Shown here one piece after another: positions 44,708 to 53,624 of a stretch of DNA of 64,000 nucleotides. Numbering within the stretch: position 1 is the first letter of the stretch; the number at the start of each line of letters is the position of its first letter. The translations under genes and the position numbers were made by a program. The notes beneath the pieces were generated by a model. That model had not been told where the DNA came from and made no database searches. It saw only the letters and a list, made by a program, of their open reading frames with translations. Source of the stretch: Mycobacterium asiaticum (lineage in GTDB: Bacteria > Actinomycetota > Actinomycetes > Mycobacteriales > Mycobacteriaceae); the NCBI RefSeq assembly GCF_001673365.1, contig NZ_LZLS01000197.1, forward strand, positions 1 to 64,000, written 5' to 3'.

Positions 44708-45564
44708 TGTTGGGTCCATTGGACAAGCTGCTGAACAAGAAGGTCACCACCCGGGGCGCATTGGCGGTGGTGACCGGCGCCGGCAGCGGCATCGGCGCCG
44801 CCTTCGCCATCGAACTCGCGCGTCGTGGCGGCGCGGTCGTCTGTAGCGACATCAACGAGGCGGCCGCCCAACAAACGGCCGATGCGATCATCGAGTCCGG
44901 CGCCAAAGCGATTGCGGTGCGCTGCGACGTATCGCAGTTCGAAGACGTCGTCGCCTTGGCCGAACAGGCGCAAGCCTGGTTCGGGGCACCGCCCACCCTG
45001 GTGATCAACAACGCCGGCGTCGGTAGCGGCGGCGCGCCCATCGGTGAAGTGTCCCTTGAGGATTGGCAGTGGACGCTGGGTGTCAACCTCTGGGGGCCGA
45101 TCCACGGCTGCCAGGTATTCACCCCCATCCTGCGCGAAGCCGGTCCGTCCCACGCGCCGCGAGGCATCATCAACGTCGCCTCGGCCGCGGCATTCGGCGC
45201 GGCTCCCCGGATGGCCGCCTACAACGTCAGCAAGGCCGGCGTGCTTTCGCTCTCAGAAACCCTGGCTGCCGAATTGTCCGGCACGGCAATCAGAGTCACC
45301 GTTCTGTGCCCGACATTCGTTAAGACCAATATCGTCGAATCCGGACGGATCAGCACCGACACCGGCGAGCTGGCCGCCAAACTGATGAGCTGGACCGGGT
45401 ACAGCGCCGAGAAGGTCGCGCGCGTCTGCCTGGACGCCCACGATCGAGGCGACCTCTATTGCCTGCCCCAGCTTGAGGCCAAGCTCGGCTGGAACATCAA
45501 ACGACTTGCGCCGGGCGCATATACGCGTGCGGCGGGTTTGGCACTGCGGGTGACCGGTCGCTGA
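44707..45564 (+). CDS. SDR family oxidoreductase
   Basis: This 285-aa classical short-chain dehydrogenase has NAD(P)-binding TGAGSGIG near residue 24, the NNAG motif, the catalytic Ser in INVASAAAFG and YNVSK (Tyr-x-x-x-Lys). The substrate is unknown; its operon partners are a diiron protein and a flavin monooxygenase, which suggests oxidation of a lipid or aldehyde/alcohol. The ATG at 44707 is coupled to the upstream short ORF. The next gene starts 30 bases after its stop. Confidence 0.9.
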   Translation: MLGPLDKLLNKKVTTRGALAVVTGAGSGIGAAFAIELARRGGAVVCSDINEAAAQQTADAIIESGAKAIAVRCDVSQFEDVVALAEQAQAWFGAPPTLVINNAGVGSGGAPIGEVSLEDWQWTLGVNLWGPIHGCQVFTPILREAGPSHAPRGIINVASAAAFGAAPRMAAYNVSKAGVLSLSETLAAELSGTAIRVTVLCPTFVKTNIVESGRISTDTGELAAKLMSWTGYSAEKVARVCLDAHDRGDLYCLPQLEAKLGWNIKRLAPGAYTRAAGLALRVTGR

Positions 45565-45594
45565 GTCGTCCGTCAACTCTGAAAGGAGGGTCTG

Positions 45595-46524
45595 GTGACC
45601 CGAAAAGGTATCGACATGGAAGCAATGCTCGCCAAGATCAAGGATCGGCAGTGGGCGCTCGCCGATATCGACTGGGATGCGCCGGGGGCGGAAACCATCC
45701 GACCCGAAATGCGCCCCAAGCTCAAGGCGTTCATGGCCGATCTGTGCTGGATCGAGAACATCGGCGCCCGCGGCTTCGCTGCGTTGGCCAAGAAGGCACC
45801 GAATCCGACCATCGCCGAGATCTACCGGTACTTCCACGCCGAAGAGCAACGCCACGCCAACGCGGAATTGGCGTTGATGAAGCGCTGGGGCATGCTCGAA
45901 GACGGCGAGGTCCCCACGCCCAACGTCAACATCCGGTTGGCCATCGAGTGGCTCGACGCCTACTCCGACGACATGCCGTTGTCCGTGCTGGGCACCGTGA
46001 TTCCGATGCTGGAAGTTGCACTGGACGGCGCGTTGCTCAAGTTCCTGCTGGATACCGTGCAGGACCCAGTCTGTCACCAGGTGTTCGAAAAAATCAACAA
46101 CGACGAGTCACGGCACATCGCAGTGGATTTCGCGGTGCTGGAGATGATCGGCCATGCCACGGCGCGTCGGCTCGCGATCGAGTTCGTCGGCACCGTGGCC
46201 ACTCCGGGCCTGATCCTGGGGGCGCTGATGTACGTGCCGCTGCTCAACCGCATTCGCAACGAGATGGCCGGCATGGGCATGGAGACCGAGCGTCTTTTCA
46301 ACGCCGTCAAGCGGTTCAAGCAACTCGGTGAGCGTGGCGAACGTACCCCGCGGGTGCCCGCGTACAAGGTGCTGAAACGACACGGCGGCTGGGTAGTCAA
46401 TCCGCGCCACCCCTATCAGCTGTTGGCCAATTCCATGGTCTGGCTATCGGACTTTTATCCCAAACCGCTGCTGCGGCCGATGCCTAGCTGGTCGCGGGAA
46501 CTGACCCACGAGCCGGCGGCGTAA
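45595..46524 (+). CDS. Ferritin-like diiron protein
   Basis: This 309-aa protein is of the ferritin-like diiron oxygenase/hydroxylase type. It has two ExxH motifs (EEQRH and DESRH) plus additional Glu residues in LCWIENIG and IPMLEVALDGA, giving the carboxylate-bridged diiron pattern. A hydrophobic stretch (ATPGLILGALMYVPLL) is present near residue 205, so it may be membrane-associated. Function is unknown; oxidation of a fatty acyl or hydrocarbon is plausible from the neighbours. AAGGAGG lies before the GTG start, and the FMO gene starts 2 bases after the stop. Confidence 0.82.
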   Translation: MTRKGIDMEAMLAKIKDRQWALADIDWDAPGAETIRPEMRPKLKAFMADLCWIENIGARGFAALAKKAPNPTIAEIYRYFHAEEQRHANAELALMKRWGMLEDGEVPTPNVNIRLAIEWLDAYSDDMPLSVLGTVIPMLEVALDGALLKFLLDTVQDPVCHQVFEKINNDESRHIAVDFAVLEMIGHATARRLAIEFVGTVATPGLILGALMYVPLLNRIRNEMAGMGMETERLFNAVKRFKQLGERGERTPRVPAYKVLKRHGGWVVNPRHPYQLLANSMVWLSDFYPKPLLRPMPSWSRELTHEPAA

Positions 46525-46526
46525 TC

Positions 46527-48029
46527 ATGGGCAAGGCCATGGCCGGCGAACGTATCTACGCCTCGCTCATTATCGGCGCGGGCTTCAGCGGACTGGGCGC
46601 GGCGATCCGATTGGCCGAAGCTGGAGTCGAGGATGTCGTGATTCTGGAAAGATCCGACCGGGTGGGCGGAACCTGGCGTGACACCCAGTATCCCGGCGCC
46701 AGTTGTGATGTCCCGTCGCTGCTGTACTCGTACTCGTTCGTCAAGAACCCGACGTGGTCGCGAACCTACTCCCCTGCCCCGGAGATCTACCGGCACATCG
46801 AAGAGATGGCAACCAGGTTCAATATTCGTCGCCACATCCGGTTCGGCCACGAAGTCACCGCCCTGAAGTTCGACGAAGCCGCCGGCGTCTGGACCGCAAC
46901 AACCAAGAACCGCAAGCGGTTTCGCGCCCGCACCGTCGTACTGGCCTCGGGACCGCTGTCGGATGCCAGCTTTCCCGACATCCGCGGTCTGGACAGCTAT
47001 CAGGGACACAAGATCCACAGCGCCCGTTGGGATTCCGACTACGATTTCACCGGCAAGCGGGTCGCCGTGATCGGTACCGGCGCCAGCGCCATCCAGATCA
47101 TCCCCGAACTGGTGAAGCGAGCCGAGTTCGTCAAGGTCTTCCAGCGCACACCCGGCTGGGTGCTGCCCCGCCTGGATACCGCCACACCGCCCGCGGTACA
47201 GGCGTTGTTCGCCAAAGTCCCTGCCAGCCAACAGCTTGCCCGCCAAATGCTGTTCTGGGGACACGAGGCGACCGCGACGGCGATGGTATGGAATACCCCA
47301 CTCACGTCGCTGGTGGCGCGCCTGGGCCAGGCCCATATCCGCGCGACCGTCAAGGACCCGTGGCTGCGCCGTCAGCTGACCCCGGACTTCGCGCCGGGCT
47401 GTAAGCGCATGCTGATCTCCAGCGACTACTACCCCGCGCTGCAGCGGGAGAACTGCAAGCTGATCAGCTGGCCGATCGCGACGCTGAGCCCGGTCGGGAT
47501 CCGCACCAGCGACGGCATCGAACACCACCTCGACTGCATAGTGTTCGCCACGGGCTACGACGTGCACCTCACCGGGCCGCCGTTCGAGGTAACCGGCCTC
47601 GGCGGTCGGTCGCTGGCCGAGGACTGGGCCGGCGGCGGGCAGGCCTACAAAAGCATCAACGCGCACGGGTACCCGAACCTGTTCTTCATGACCGGCCCCA
47701 ACTCCGGGCCGGGCCACAACTCGCTGCTGGTCTACATCGAAGGCCAGCTCGACTATGCGGTGCGCGGGATCACCACCATCCTGGACAGCGACCTGCGTTA
47801 TCTCGATGTGCGCGAAGACATTCAGCTTCGCCACAACCGCGACATCCAGCGCCGGCTGACCAAGACGACCTGGATGTCCGGTTGCAGCAGTTGGTATCTC
47901 ACCAAGGACGGTTTCAACGGCTCGATGTACCCCGGGACCGCCACCCAGTATCTTCGCCAGATGCACAGTTTCAAGATCGGGCACTACGACGCGGTCACCC
48001 GGGACGTCGCAGACCGCGTCGGCGCATGA
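46527..48029 (+). CDS. Flavin-containing monooxygenase / Baeyer-Villiger-type
   Basis: This 500-aa class B flavin monooxygenase has FAD-binding GAGFSGLGAAIRL near the N-terminus, NADPH-binding VIGTGASAIQI, and the BVMO fingerprint in a near-canonical form (YQGHKIHSARWD, Tyr for the usual Phe). The LFFMTGPNSGPGHNS motif is also typical of mycobacterial BVMO-like enzymes. The substrate is not known. It is third in the SDR-diiron-FMO-MerR operon and overlaps the MerR gene by four bases (ATGA). An alternative ATG lies at 46539. Confidence 0.9.
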   Translation: MGKAMAGERIYASLIIGAGFSGLGAAIRLAEAGVEDVVILERSDRVGGTWRDTQYPGASCDVPSLLYSYSFVKNPTWSRTYSPAPEIYRHIEEMATRFNIRRHIRFGHEVTALKFDEAAGVWTATTKNRKRFRARTVVLASGPLSDASFPDIRGLDSYQGHKIHSARWDSDYDFTGKRVAVIGTGASAIQIIPELVKRAEFVKVFQRTPGWVLPRLDTATPPAVQALFAKVPASQQLARQMLFWGHEATATAMVWNTPLTSLVARLGQAHIRATVKDPWLRRQLTPDFAPGCKRMLISSDYYPALQRENCKLISWPIATLSPVGIRTSDGIEHHLDCIVFATGYDVHLTGPPFEVTGLGGRSLAEDWAGGGQAYKSINAHGYPNLFFMTGPNSGPGHNSLLVYIEGQLDYAVRGITTILDSDLRYLDVREDIQLRHNRDIQRRLTKTTWMSGCSSWYLTKDGFNGSMYPGTATQYLRQMHSFKIGHYDAVTRDVADRVGA

Positions 48030-48940
48030 CACCCGACCGATCCTCGCGACCCGAGCCGGGCACGATAGCCAGCGTGCTGCACAACGTGCGACGCACGCCG
48101 CAGCGGGTTCGTCGCCAATCGCGGGAGTTCGTCGAGGCGGCGGTGACGCAACTCTTCGACGCCGCGGTGCGCCACCCGCACGGCGCCAGCTCAGGTGAGT
48201 ACCGGATCGAGGAACTGGCCCGGTTGGCCGGCACCACCACCCGCAACATCCGGGTGTATCGCGACCGCGGTCTGTTACCACCGCCGTTGCGGGTCGGGCG
48301 GATTGCGCTATTCAACGACACACACCTGACCCGGCTGCGCCTGATCACCTCCATGCTCGACCGCGGCTACACCATCGCCCACGTGCGGGAAATGCTCTCC
48401 GCGTGGGAAGAAGGCAAGAATCTGGGCGACGTGCTGGGGCTGGAATCAGCGATCGTGGGCACCTGGACCACCGAGAAGTCACAGACCATGCCGCTGGCCG
48501 AGGCGCGCGAACTCGTCGATGACACAACGGCTTTCGATCGCATGGTGGGCTTGCAGATCATCCGCATCGACGGCGACCAGGCCACCATCACCCGGCCCAA
48601 ACTGATCGAAGCGTTCAACGAGGTCCGCGGCTACGGGGTGAGCGTAGACAAGCTCATTAACCTGCACGAGCAGATCCTGCCCAAAGTCGACGAGATCAGC
48701 GATTTGTTGGTACAGGCCGGATTCGAACACGTCGCAGACCGGATCAAGCCCGGCGAAGCGTTGCCCGCCGACGCCGAGGTGGCCGAGCTGATTACCATGC
48801 TGGTCCGGTTCCGCACCCAAGCAGTCTCGACTGTCACCGCCACGCTCGCGTCCTCGATCGAGACCAATATCGAGTCACTGGTCAGCCGGCTGCTCTCGGA
48901 ATACCTGGAGAAGTCAGCCGGGTCCACCCCGGACGGATAG
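48026..48940 (+). CDS. MerR family transcriptional regulator
   Basis: This 304-aa regulator has a MerR winged-helix domain (about 60-130: YRIEELARLAGTTTRNIRVYRDRGLLPPP then LTRLRLITSMLDRGYTIAHVREML, written here with gaps). A long C-terminal effector region follows, without the Cys pattern of metal sensors. It probably regulates the operon that it closes; the inducer may be a lipid-like substrate of the upstream enzymes. It converges on the DesA1-type desaturase, with stops 2 bases apart. Confidence 0.88.
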   Translation: MTPDRSSRPEPGTIASVLHNVRRTPQRVRRQSREFVEAAVTQLFDAAVRHPHGASSGEYRIEELARLAGTTTRNIRVYRDRGLLPPPLRVGRIALFNDTHLTRLRLITSMLDRGYTIAHVREMLSAWEEGKNLGDVLGLESAIVGTWTTEKSQTMPLAEARELVDDTTAFDRMVGLQIIRIDGDQATITRPKLIEAFNEVRGYGVSVDKLINLHEQILPKVDEISDLLVQAGFEHVADRIKPGEALPADAEVAELITMLVRFRTQAVSTVTATLASSIETNIESLVSRLLSEYLEKSAGSTPDG

Positions 48941-48941
48941 C

Positions 48942-49958
48942 TCAACGTCCGCTAAAGGTCAGCGTCCCTTCCGTTTTCAGCACGCGGCTGGCCGTGATCC
49001 GCTCGGCCTTGCGCGCTTCCCGTTCCAGATAGCGCTGTTTGGATTCTTCGAACTTGTCCGAGGCCTGCTCGAGTTCCTTGATCAGCACCGCGAGGTCGTC
49101 GCGCATCCACGCCGCCTCGCCGGTGAAATCTTCGCGTTCGAAGATCCGCCACTTGCGCAACACCGGCATGACCACCTCGTCGAGGTGAATGCGTGGATCG
49201 TAAACACCGCCTACGGCGATCACGACGGCCTTGCGCCGAAACTCCGGCACGGTGAACCCGGGCATCTTGAAGTTGCGCAAGATTCGGTGCACCGCGCGCA
49301 TCGCCTGATTCGGCGCGATATCCAAACCGGCAGCGCTGATGTCGCGGTAGAAGATCATGTGCAGGTTCTCATCGGCCGACACCCTGGCCAGCAGTTGGTC
49401 GGCAATGCTGTCGTTGCAGGCTTTCCCGGTGTTGCGGTGGGAGACACGGGTGGCCAGTTCCTGGAACGACACGTACATCACCGAGTCGAATAGGCTCTGC
49501 GCGAACATATCTCCCTGCTGATTCTGACCCGGGCTGAAGCCCCGCGTCAGCTGCTCCATCCGCAACTTTTCCAACTCGACCGGATCGACCGCTCGCGTCA
49601 CCACCAGGTAGTCGCGCAGTGCCACGCTGTGCCGGTTCTCTTCGGCGGTCCATCGATTGACCCACTGCCCCCACGCCCCGTCCATGCTGAAATTCATGGC
49701 GATTTCGCGGTGATACGACGGCAGATTGTCCTCGGTCAACAGGTTCTGCACCATCGCCACCTGGGCTGTGTCGGAGAGCTGACTCTGCCCGGGTTCCCAG
49801 TCCTGCCCGTCGAGGGTGTGGAAGTTCTTGCCATCCGACCACGGAATGTAGTCATGCGGATGCCACTCCTTGAACAAAGACAAGTGCCGGTTGAGCAGCT
49901 TCTCGGCAACGGGTTCAAGTTCTCCGAGCAGTTGGCGATCCGTCATTTCTTTGGACAC
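48942..49958 (-). CDS. desA1: Acyl-ACP desaturase, DesA1-type
   Basis: This 338-aa soluble stearoyl-ACP-desaturase-like diiron enzyme has the same length as DesA1 (Rv0824c) and is closely similar to it in every segment I remember (HDYIPWSDGKNF, EENRHSVALRDYLV, SADENLHMIFYRD). The two ExxH iron motifs, EENRH and DENLH, are intact. It would insert a double bond in an ACP-bound acyl chain. The GTG at 49958 was chosen because GGAGG lies 5 bases before it. It may be a paralog of the genomic desA1 at another locus, and it lies beside mbtI, which raises the possibility of siderophore acyl-chain modification. The 210 bases between it and mbtI show no gene. Confidence 0.88.
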   Translation of the reverse strand: MSKEMTDRQLLGELEPVAEKLLNRHLSLFKEWHPHDYIPWSDGKNFHTLDGQDWEPGQSQLSDTAQVAMVQNLLTEDNLPSYHREIAMNFSMDGAWGQWVNRWTAEENRHSVALRDYLVVTRAVDPVELEKLRMEQLTRGFSPGQNQQGDMFAQSLFDSVMYVSFQELATRVSHRNTGKACNDSIADQLLARVSADENLHMIFYRDISAAGLDIAPNQAMRAVHRILRNFKMPGFTVPEFRRKAVVIAVGGVYDPRIHLDEVVMPVLRKWRIFEREDFTGEAAWMRDDLAVLIKELEQASDKFEESKQRYLEREARKAERITASRVLKTEGTLTFSGR

Positions 49959-50168
49959 AAGCACCTCCGAAGCTAGTGGGCCCGCGCTGGCAGGCAGGTG
50001 ATCACACTGGGTTTTTCGTCCTGGTGCGGATTACGGCGACCCCGCTTTCTTCTGTTCTGGGCGGCATCCAACGCCGTCCGAACATCAGCTTGGTCGGCCG
50101 GCGCGGGCGCCAATAGAGCCGAAAGTCCCTGCCCGGGAGGTGCCTTAGGTCACAAACGACCTGGCGGT

Positions 50169-51521
50169 CTACTGCCGCTCGATCAGATACGGCGCCAGCG
50201 TGGAAAGCTTCTCGCAGGTTTCCTCGAATTCACGCTCTGGGTCGGAGGCGGCGATGATGCCGGCACCGGCCCGCAGCCAGGTCCGACCGTCGCGTTCATA
50301 AGCCGCCCGCAGTGTCAGCGCGGCATCCAGTCCGCCGTCAGCCGAAAACATCACCACCGCACCGGAATACAGACCACGCGGTCCTTCGTCAAGGCGCAGG
50401 ATGGCTTCGACGCCGCCGGCTTTGGGAATTCCGGAAGCGGTCACCGCGGGGAAGAGCGCCTCCAGCGCATCCATCCGGTCGCTGGACGGGTCGAGACGGC
50501 CGGTGATCGTCGAACCGAGGTGCTGCACGCTGCCGCGTTCACGAACCGCCATGAAATCGGTGACGACCGCGGTCCCCGGCTCGGCGATCTCGGTAACTTC
50601 CTGCAACGAGGTACGAACTGAAATGGCGTGCTCGACAATCTCTTTGGAGTCCGATTCCAGGTCATCGCGGGCTTGTCGGTCATGTGCGGGGCCGCGGCCC
50701 AATGCGCGGGTCCCGGCCAGCGGTTCGGTGATCACCAGACCGTCGGCCTGCACCGCCGTGACCAGTTCAGGACTGTAACCCAGCGCGCGAATACCGCCGA
50801 GTTGCAACAGAAATGACCGCACCGGCGTGTTGTGCCGACGTCCCAGTCGATAGGTGGACGGGAAGTCCAGCGCGAAAGGCACTTGCAGACAACGAGAAAG
50901 GATCACCTTGTGGTAGTCGCCCGCGCCGATTTCGCGAACGGCCGTCGCCACCCGATCGCGGTAATCGGATGGGTCGGCGCACACGTCGACCGGGCGCGGG
51001 GGCGGCGTCGCAGGCAGTCCGGCACCGAGCAACCGGTCCACCGCCTCGCGCTCGCGGGCTCCGGCACCGAACAACCGAACCTCATCCTGGGTCACCACAA
51101 TGCGCATGCGGGGCCAGAACACCCGCGCAAGCGGGGTTTGTGGCGCGAGGCGCGTTTGCAGCCCATACCGGTACACCCCGAATTCGAAAGCCACCCAACC
51201 GAATACCGCGTCGGTCTCCAACAGCAGGCGGTCGACCGCTTCGCCCAGGACAGCAGCGGGGCGTCCCGACCATTGGAGCCGCCGCATGACACCGTCGCGG
51301 ATGACGCGCAGTTCGTCGCTATCCAGCTCGACGATGGCCTGCACACCGGCGGCCAACACCCAACGGCCGTCCTGCTCGTACAGCAGGTATTCCTCGTCCA
51401 CCGGATCCGTCAACACCGCGGCCAACTCGGCCGCCAGATCGGCCGGGTCGATGCCGGCCGGGACGGGAAAGGACAGTGACGCGGTCCTGACAGAACTCGT
51501 CTCTACGCCGGCCTCCATCAC
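50169..51521 (-). CDS. mbtI: Salicylate synthase MbtI
   Basis: MbtI (450 aa) converts chorismate to salicylate via isochorismate, using Mg2+. It has the chorismate-binding family motifs HKVILSRCLQVPF, ITEPLAGTRALGRGP, SKEIVEHAISVR and TASGIPKAGGVEAI. The start at 51521 is GTG with ATG as second codon. A -10-like TACATT lies so close (7 bases) that the mRNA may be leaderless. The gene is separated from the rest of the cluster by the accessory block; mbtJ was not found beside it. Confidence 0.95.
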   Translation of the reverse strand: MMEAGVETSSVRTASLSFPVPAGIDPADLAAELAAVLTDPVDEEYLLYEQDGRWVLAAGVQAIVELDSDELRVIRDGVMRRLQWSGRPAAVLGEAVDRLLLETDAVFGWVAFEFGVYRYGLQTRLAPQTPLARVFWPRMRIVVTQDEVRLFGAGAREREAVDRLLGAGLPATPPPRPVDVCADPSDYRDRVATAVREIGAGDYHKVILSRCLQVPFALDFPSTYRLGRRHNTPVRSFLLQLGGIRALGYSPELVTAVQADGLVITEPLAGTRALGRGPAHDRQARDDLESDSKEIVEHAISVRTSLQEVTEIAEPGTAVVTDFMAVRERGSVQHLGSTITGRLDPSSDRMDALEALFPAVTASGIPKAGGVEAILRLDEGPRGLYSGAVVMFSADGGLDAALTLRAAYERDGRTWLRAGAGIIAASDPEREFEETCEKLSTLAPYLIERQ

Positions 51522-51526
51522 GCAAG

Positions 51527-51545
51527 TAAATGTAGCCTAACCTAT
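51527..51545. promoter_or_regulatory. IdeR-type iron box at mbtI
   Basis: On the minus strand this reads ATAGGTTAGGCTACATTTA, matching the iron-box consensus at about 14 of 19 positions. It ends only 5 bases before the mbtI start codon, and includes the probable -10 (TACATT), so IdeR would block the promoter directly. Confidence 0.8.
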
Positions 51546-51835
51546 CGTTGAGCGCGCCCCCTACCCCCGGTGAGTAGGGAATTGCCGATGAGATTCAAAT
51601 GGATCTAACACGTGCCTAATAGGCTGCGCTCATCGGTCACCGCCGCGTAGTGCCGCCATTTCCCCAGCTAGCTGGGCATAAATGAGGCCAACGCCGGTGT
51701 CTCGTCTGCTTACCTTCGGCGCGAAACGTTTCCGCACCATTTAGCTGTCGGCAACCTGCCTGATGAGTCGCGAACCCCGCGCGCTCCTAGCATCGCAACG
51801 TGACAGCCGAACCGACTCCACGGAAGGACCATCGC
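51546..51835. other. Intergenic region between mbtI and a small conserved gene
   Basis: These 290 bases between divergent genes show no gene I can support. They contain a few palindromic bits (CTAGCTAG near 51669, with context CCCAGCTAGCTGGG at 51665-51678) and presumably the promoter for the gene at 51836. Confidence 0.6.
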
Positions 51836-52045
51836 ATGTTCGTCATCCGGATGACCGACGGCCAAGAGATCAAAGGCGATTGCGAGAACCTGACCATGCA
51901 CCAGAAGACCGGCGTGCTCAGCGTGCGCACGGTCGACGGCTTCGAGGAGACCACCACCCACTACTCGCCCGCCGCGTGGCTCTGGGTGACGCACCGCAAA
52001 CGCGACATCGACGTGAAGTCGTCTCGCATTTCCTCAGTCCGCTGA
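51836..52045 (+). CDS. Small hypothetical protein
   Basis: This 69-aa protein (MFVIRMTDGQEIKGDCENLT...) has no function I recognise. It is predicted beta-rich, and the C-terminal half is basic. GGAAGGA lies 7 bases before the ATG at 51836, which decided the start; a GTG at 51800 opens a longer frame without a ribosome site. It ends shortly before the convergent hemW gene. Confidence 0.65.
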   Translation: MFVIRMTDGQEIKGDCENLTMHQKTGVLSVRTVDGFEETTTHYSPAAWLWVTHRKRDIDVKSSRISSVR

Positions 52046-52083
52046 AAAAGTCCGCTGAAAACGCGCGGAACCTGAATACCCAG

Positions 52084-53256
52084 TTACCCCAGCACCGTTC
52101 GCACCACGGCGTCAGCCAGCAGGCGACCTCGGTCGGTGAGGATCAGGCTGTCGCCGTCGGATACCAGTAATCCGTCCGCCACCGCCGCTTCCGCACGTCC
52201 GCGTTCGGCGTCATCGAGTCGGATCAGCGGCAACCCCTGGCGCAGCCGAATCTGCAGCAACACCTCTTCGGTGTGCAACGCGTCCGCGCCGAGTTGTTCG
52301 TAGTCGGCCACCGGCAGCGCCCCATCCGCCAGCAGCTTCGCATAAGCGTTGGGATGCTTGACATTCCACCATCGCGTCGCGCCGACGTAGCTGTGCGCAC
52401 CCGGTCCCGCGCCCCACCACTGGCCGCCATCCCAGTAGCCCAGGTTGTGCCGGCATTCGCCACCCGGCCGGGACCAGTTGGAAACCTCGTACCAGGCCAG
52501 CCCGGCGGCCGAAAGGCGCTCGTCGAGCAACTCGTAGCGGTGCGCCAGCACGTCGTCATCGGGCGGAGCCAGCTCACCACTACGAACCCGCCGGGCCATC
52601 GCGGTGCCCTCCTCGACGACCAGCGCGTAGGCAGACACGTGGTCGACCCCGGTCTCGATCGCGGTGTCCACCGAGCGAAGCAGGTCCTCGTCGGACTCTC
52701 CCGGGGTGCCGTAGATGAGGTCCAGGCTGACGTGTTCGAAACCCAGCTCCAGGGCCTCGCGGGCCGCGGCTGCTGACCGGTTCGGGGTGTGCACGCGGTC
52801 GAGCACCCCCAGCAGTCGGGGCACCACTGACTGCATCCCCAGCGACACCCGCGTGTACCCGGCCTCCCGGATCGCCTCGAAGAACTCCGGCCACGTCGAC
52901 TCGGGGTTGGCTTCGGTGGTGATTTCCGCGCCGGGGGCCAGCGTGAAGTGGTCGCGCACCATGTTCAGCAGCGTCGTCAGCCGCGCTCCGCCCAGAAGTG
53001 ACGGTGTGCCCCCGCCCACGAACACGGTGTCCACCGTCGGCCCGTCCAGCCGCGCGGCGGCCAGCTCGAGTTCAGCCCCGAGTGCCTGCAGCCAACCGTC
53101 CGGGTTGACACCGCCGAGTTCGGCCGGTGTGTAGGTGTTGAAGTCGCAGTAGCCGCAACGGGTTATGCAGAACGGGACGTGGACGTAGAGGCCGAATGCT
53201 TGTTCCGACGTGGGCGCCAATACCGGCAAGTCCACCGGCAGCTCGCGAGATGCCAT
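52084..53256 (-). CDS. hemW: HemN/HemW family radical SAM protein
   Basis: This 390-aa radical SAM protein is orthologous by position to Rv2388c (annotated hemN). The cluster-binding motif CITRCGYC (CxxxCxxC) is preceded by GLYVHVPF, and GGGTPSLLGG, ESTWPEFF and SLGMQSVVPRLLG follow. Members of this subgroup, without the extra N-terminal extension of true HemN, are mostly haem chaperones (HemW), so coproporphyrinogen oxidase activity is uncertain. The ATG at 53256 (MASRELPVDLPVL) was chosen; the frame is open to 53328. Confidence 0.88.
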   Translation of the reverse strand: MASRELPVDLPVLAPTSEQAFGLYVHVPFCITRCGYCDFNTYTPAELGGVNPDGWLQALGAELELAAARLDGPTVDTVFVGGGTPSLLGGARLTTLLNMVRDHFTLAPGAEITTEANPESTWPEFFEAIREAGYTRVSLGMQSVVPRLLGVLDRVHTPNRSAAAAREALELGFEHVSLDLIYGTPGESDEDLLRSVDTAIETGVDHVSAYALVVEEGTAMARRVRSGELAPPDDDVLAHRYELLDERLSAAGLAWYEVSNWSRPGGECRHNLGYWDGGQWWGAGPGAHSYVGATRWWNVKHPNAYAKLLADGALPVADYEQLGADALHTEEVLLQIRLRQGLPLIRLDDAERGRAEAAVADGLLVSDGDSLILTDRGRLLADAVVRTVLG

Positions 53257-53415
53257 GCCAAATCTTGGCACGCCGTGGCTGCTGAGGCAGTTTTCCCACG
53301 TTATTCCCGGTTTTTCTGGCCTCTCCACCCAGCTTTACCAGATAGTTTTAATCACCGTGAAAAGAAATTTGACCTGGTGACACGGTTGGGTGCGATCCAT
53401 GGCAGAATGGCACCC

Positions 53416-53508
53416 GTGACCGTCGCCAATTCGAACCTGCGTGTGGTGCTGGTGGCGCGGCGGTATATCGACCTCAAGCGCGTTTGCAGCTGTAGCTGTC
53501 TGCCTTGA
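53416..53508 (+). CDS. Polycysteine leader peptide upstream of nirA
   Basis: This 30-aa short ORF starts with a GTG at 53416 (VTVANSNLRVV...) and ends LKRVCSCSCLP, with three Cys in alternation just before the stop. A -10-like CAGAAT ends 7 bases before the GTG, consistent with a leaderless transcript. Cysteine-rich leaderless short ORFs upstream of sulfur-assimilation operons are known in mycobacteria and act as cysteine-responsive attenuators. This one lies 116 bases before the nirA start. The rest of the hemW-nirA gap (53257-53415 and 53509-53624) shows no gene. Confidence 0.85.
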   Translation: MTVANSNLRVVLVARRYIDLKRVCSCSCLP

Positions 53509-53624
53509 TGTCGTAGACCCAGCCCATCTGTACCCCAACCTGGCTGCCGGATCTGCGCCGCCGGGACGATCGGTGAGCGCTGCGCATGATTCAGGCCCAG
53601 CCTGTTCGCGAAGGAGATTGCCGC

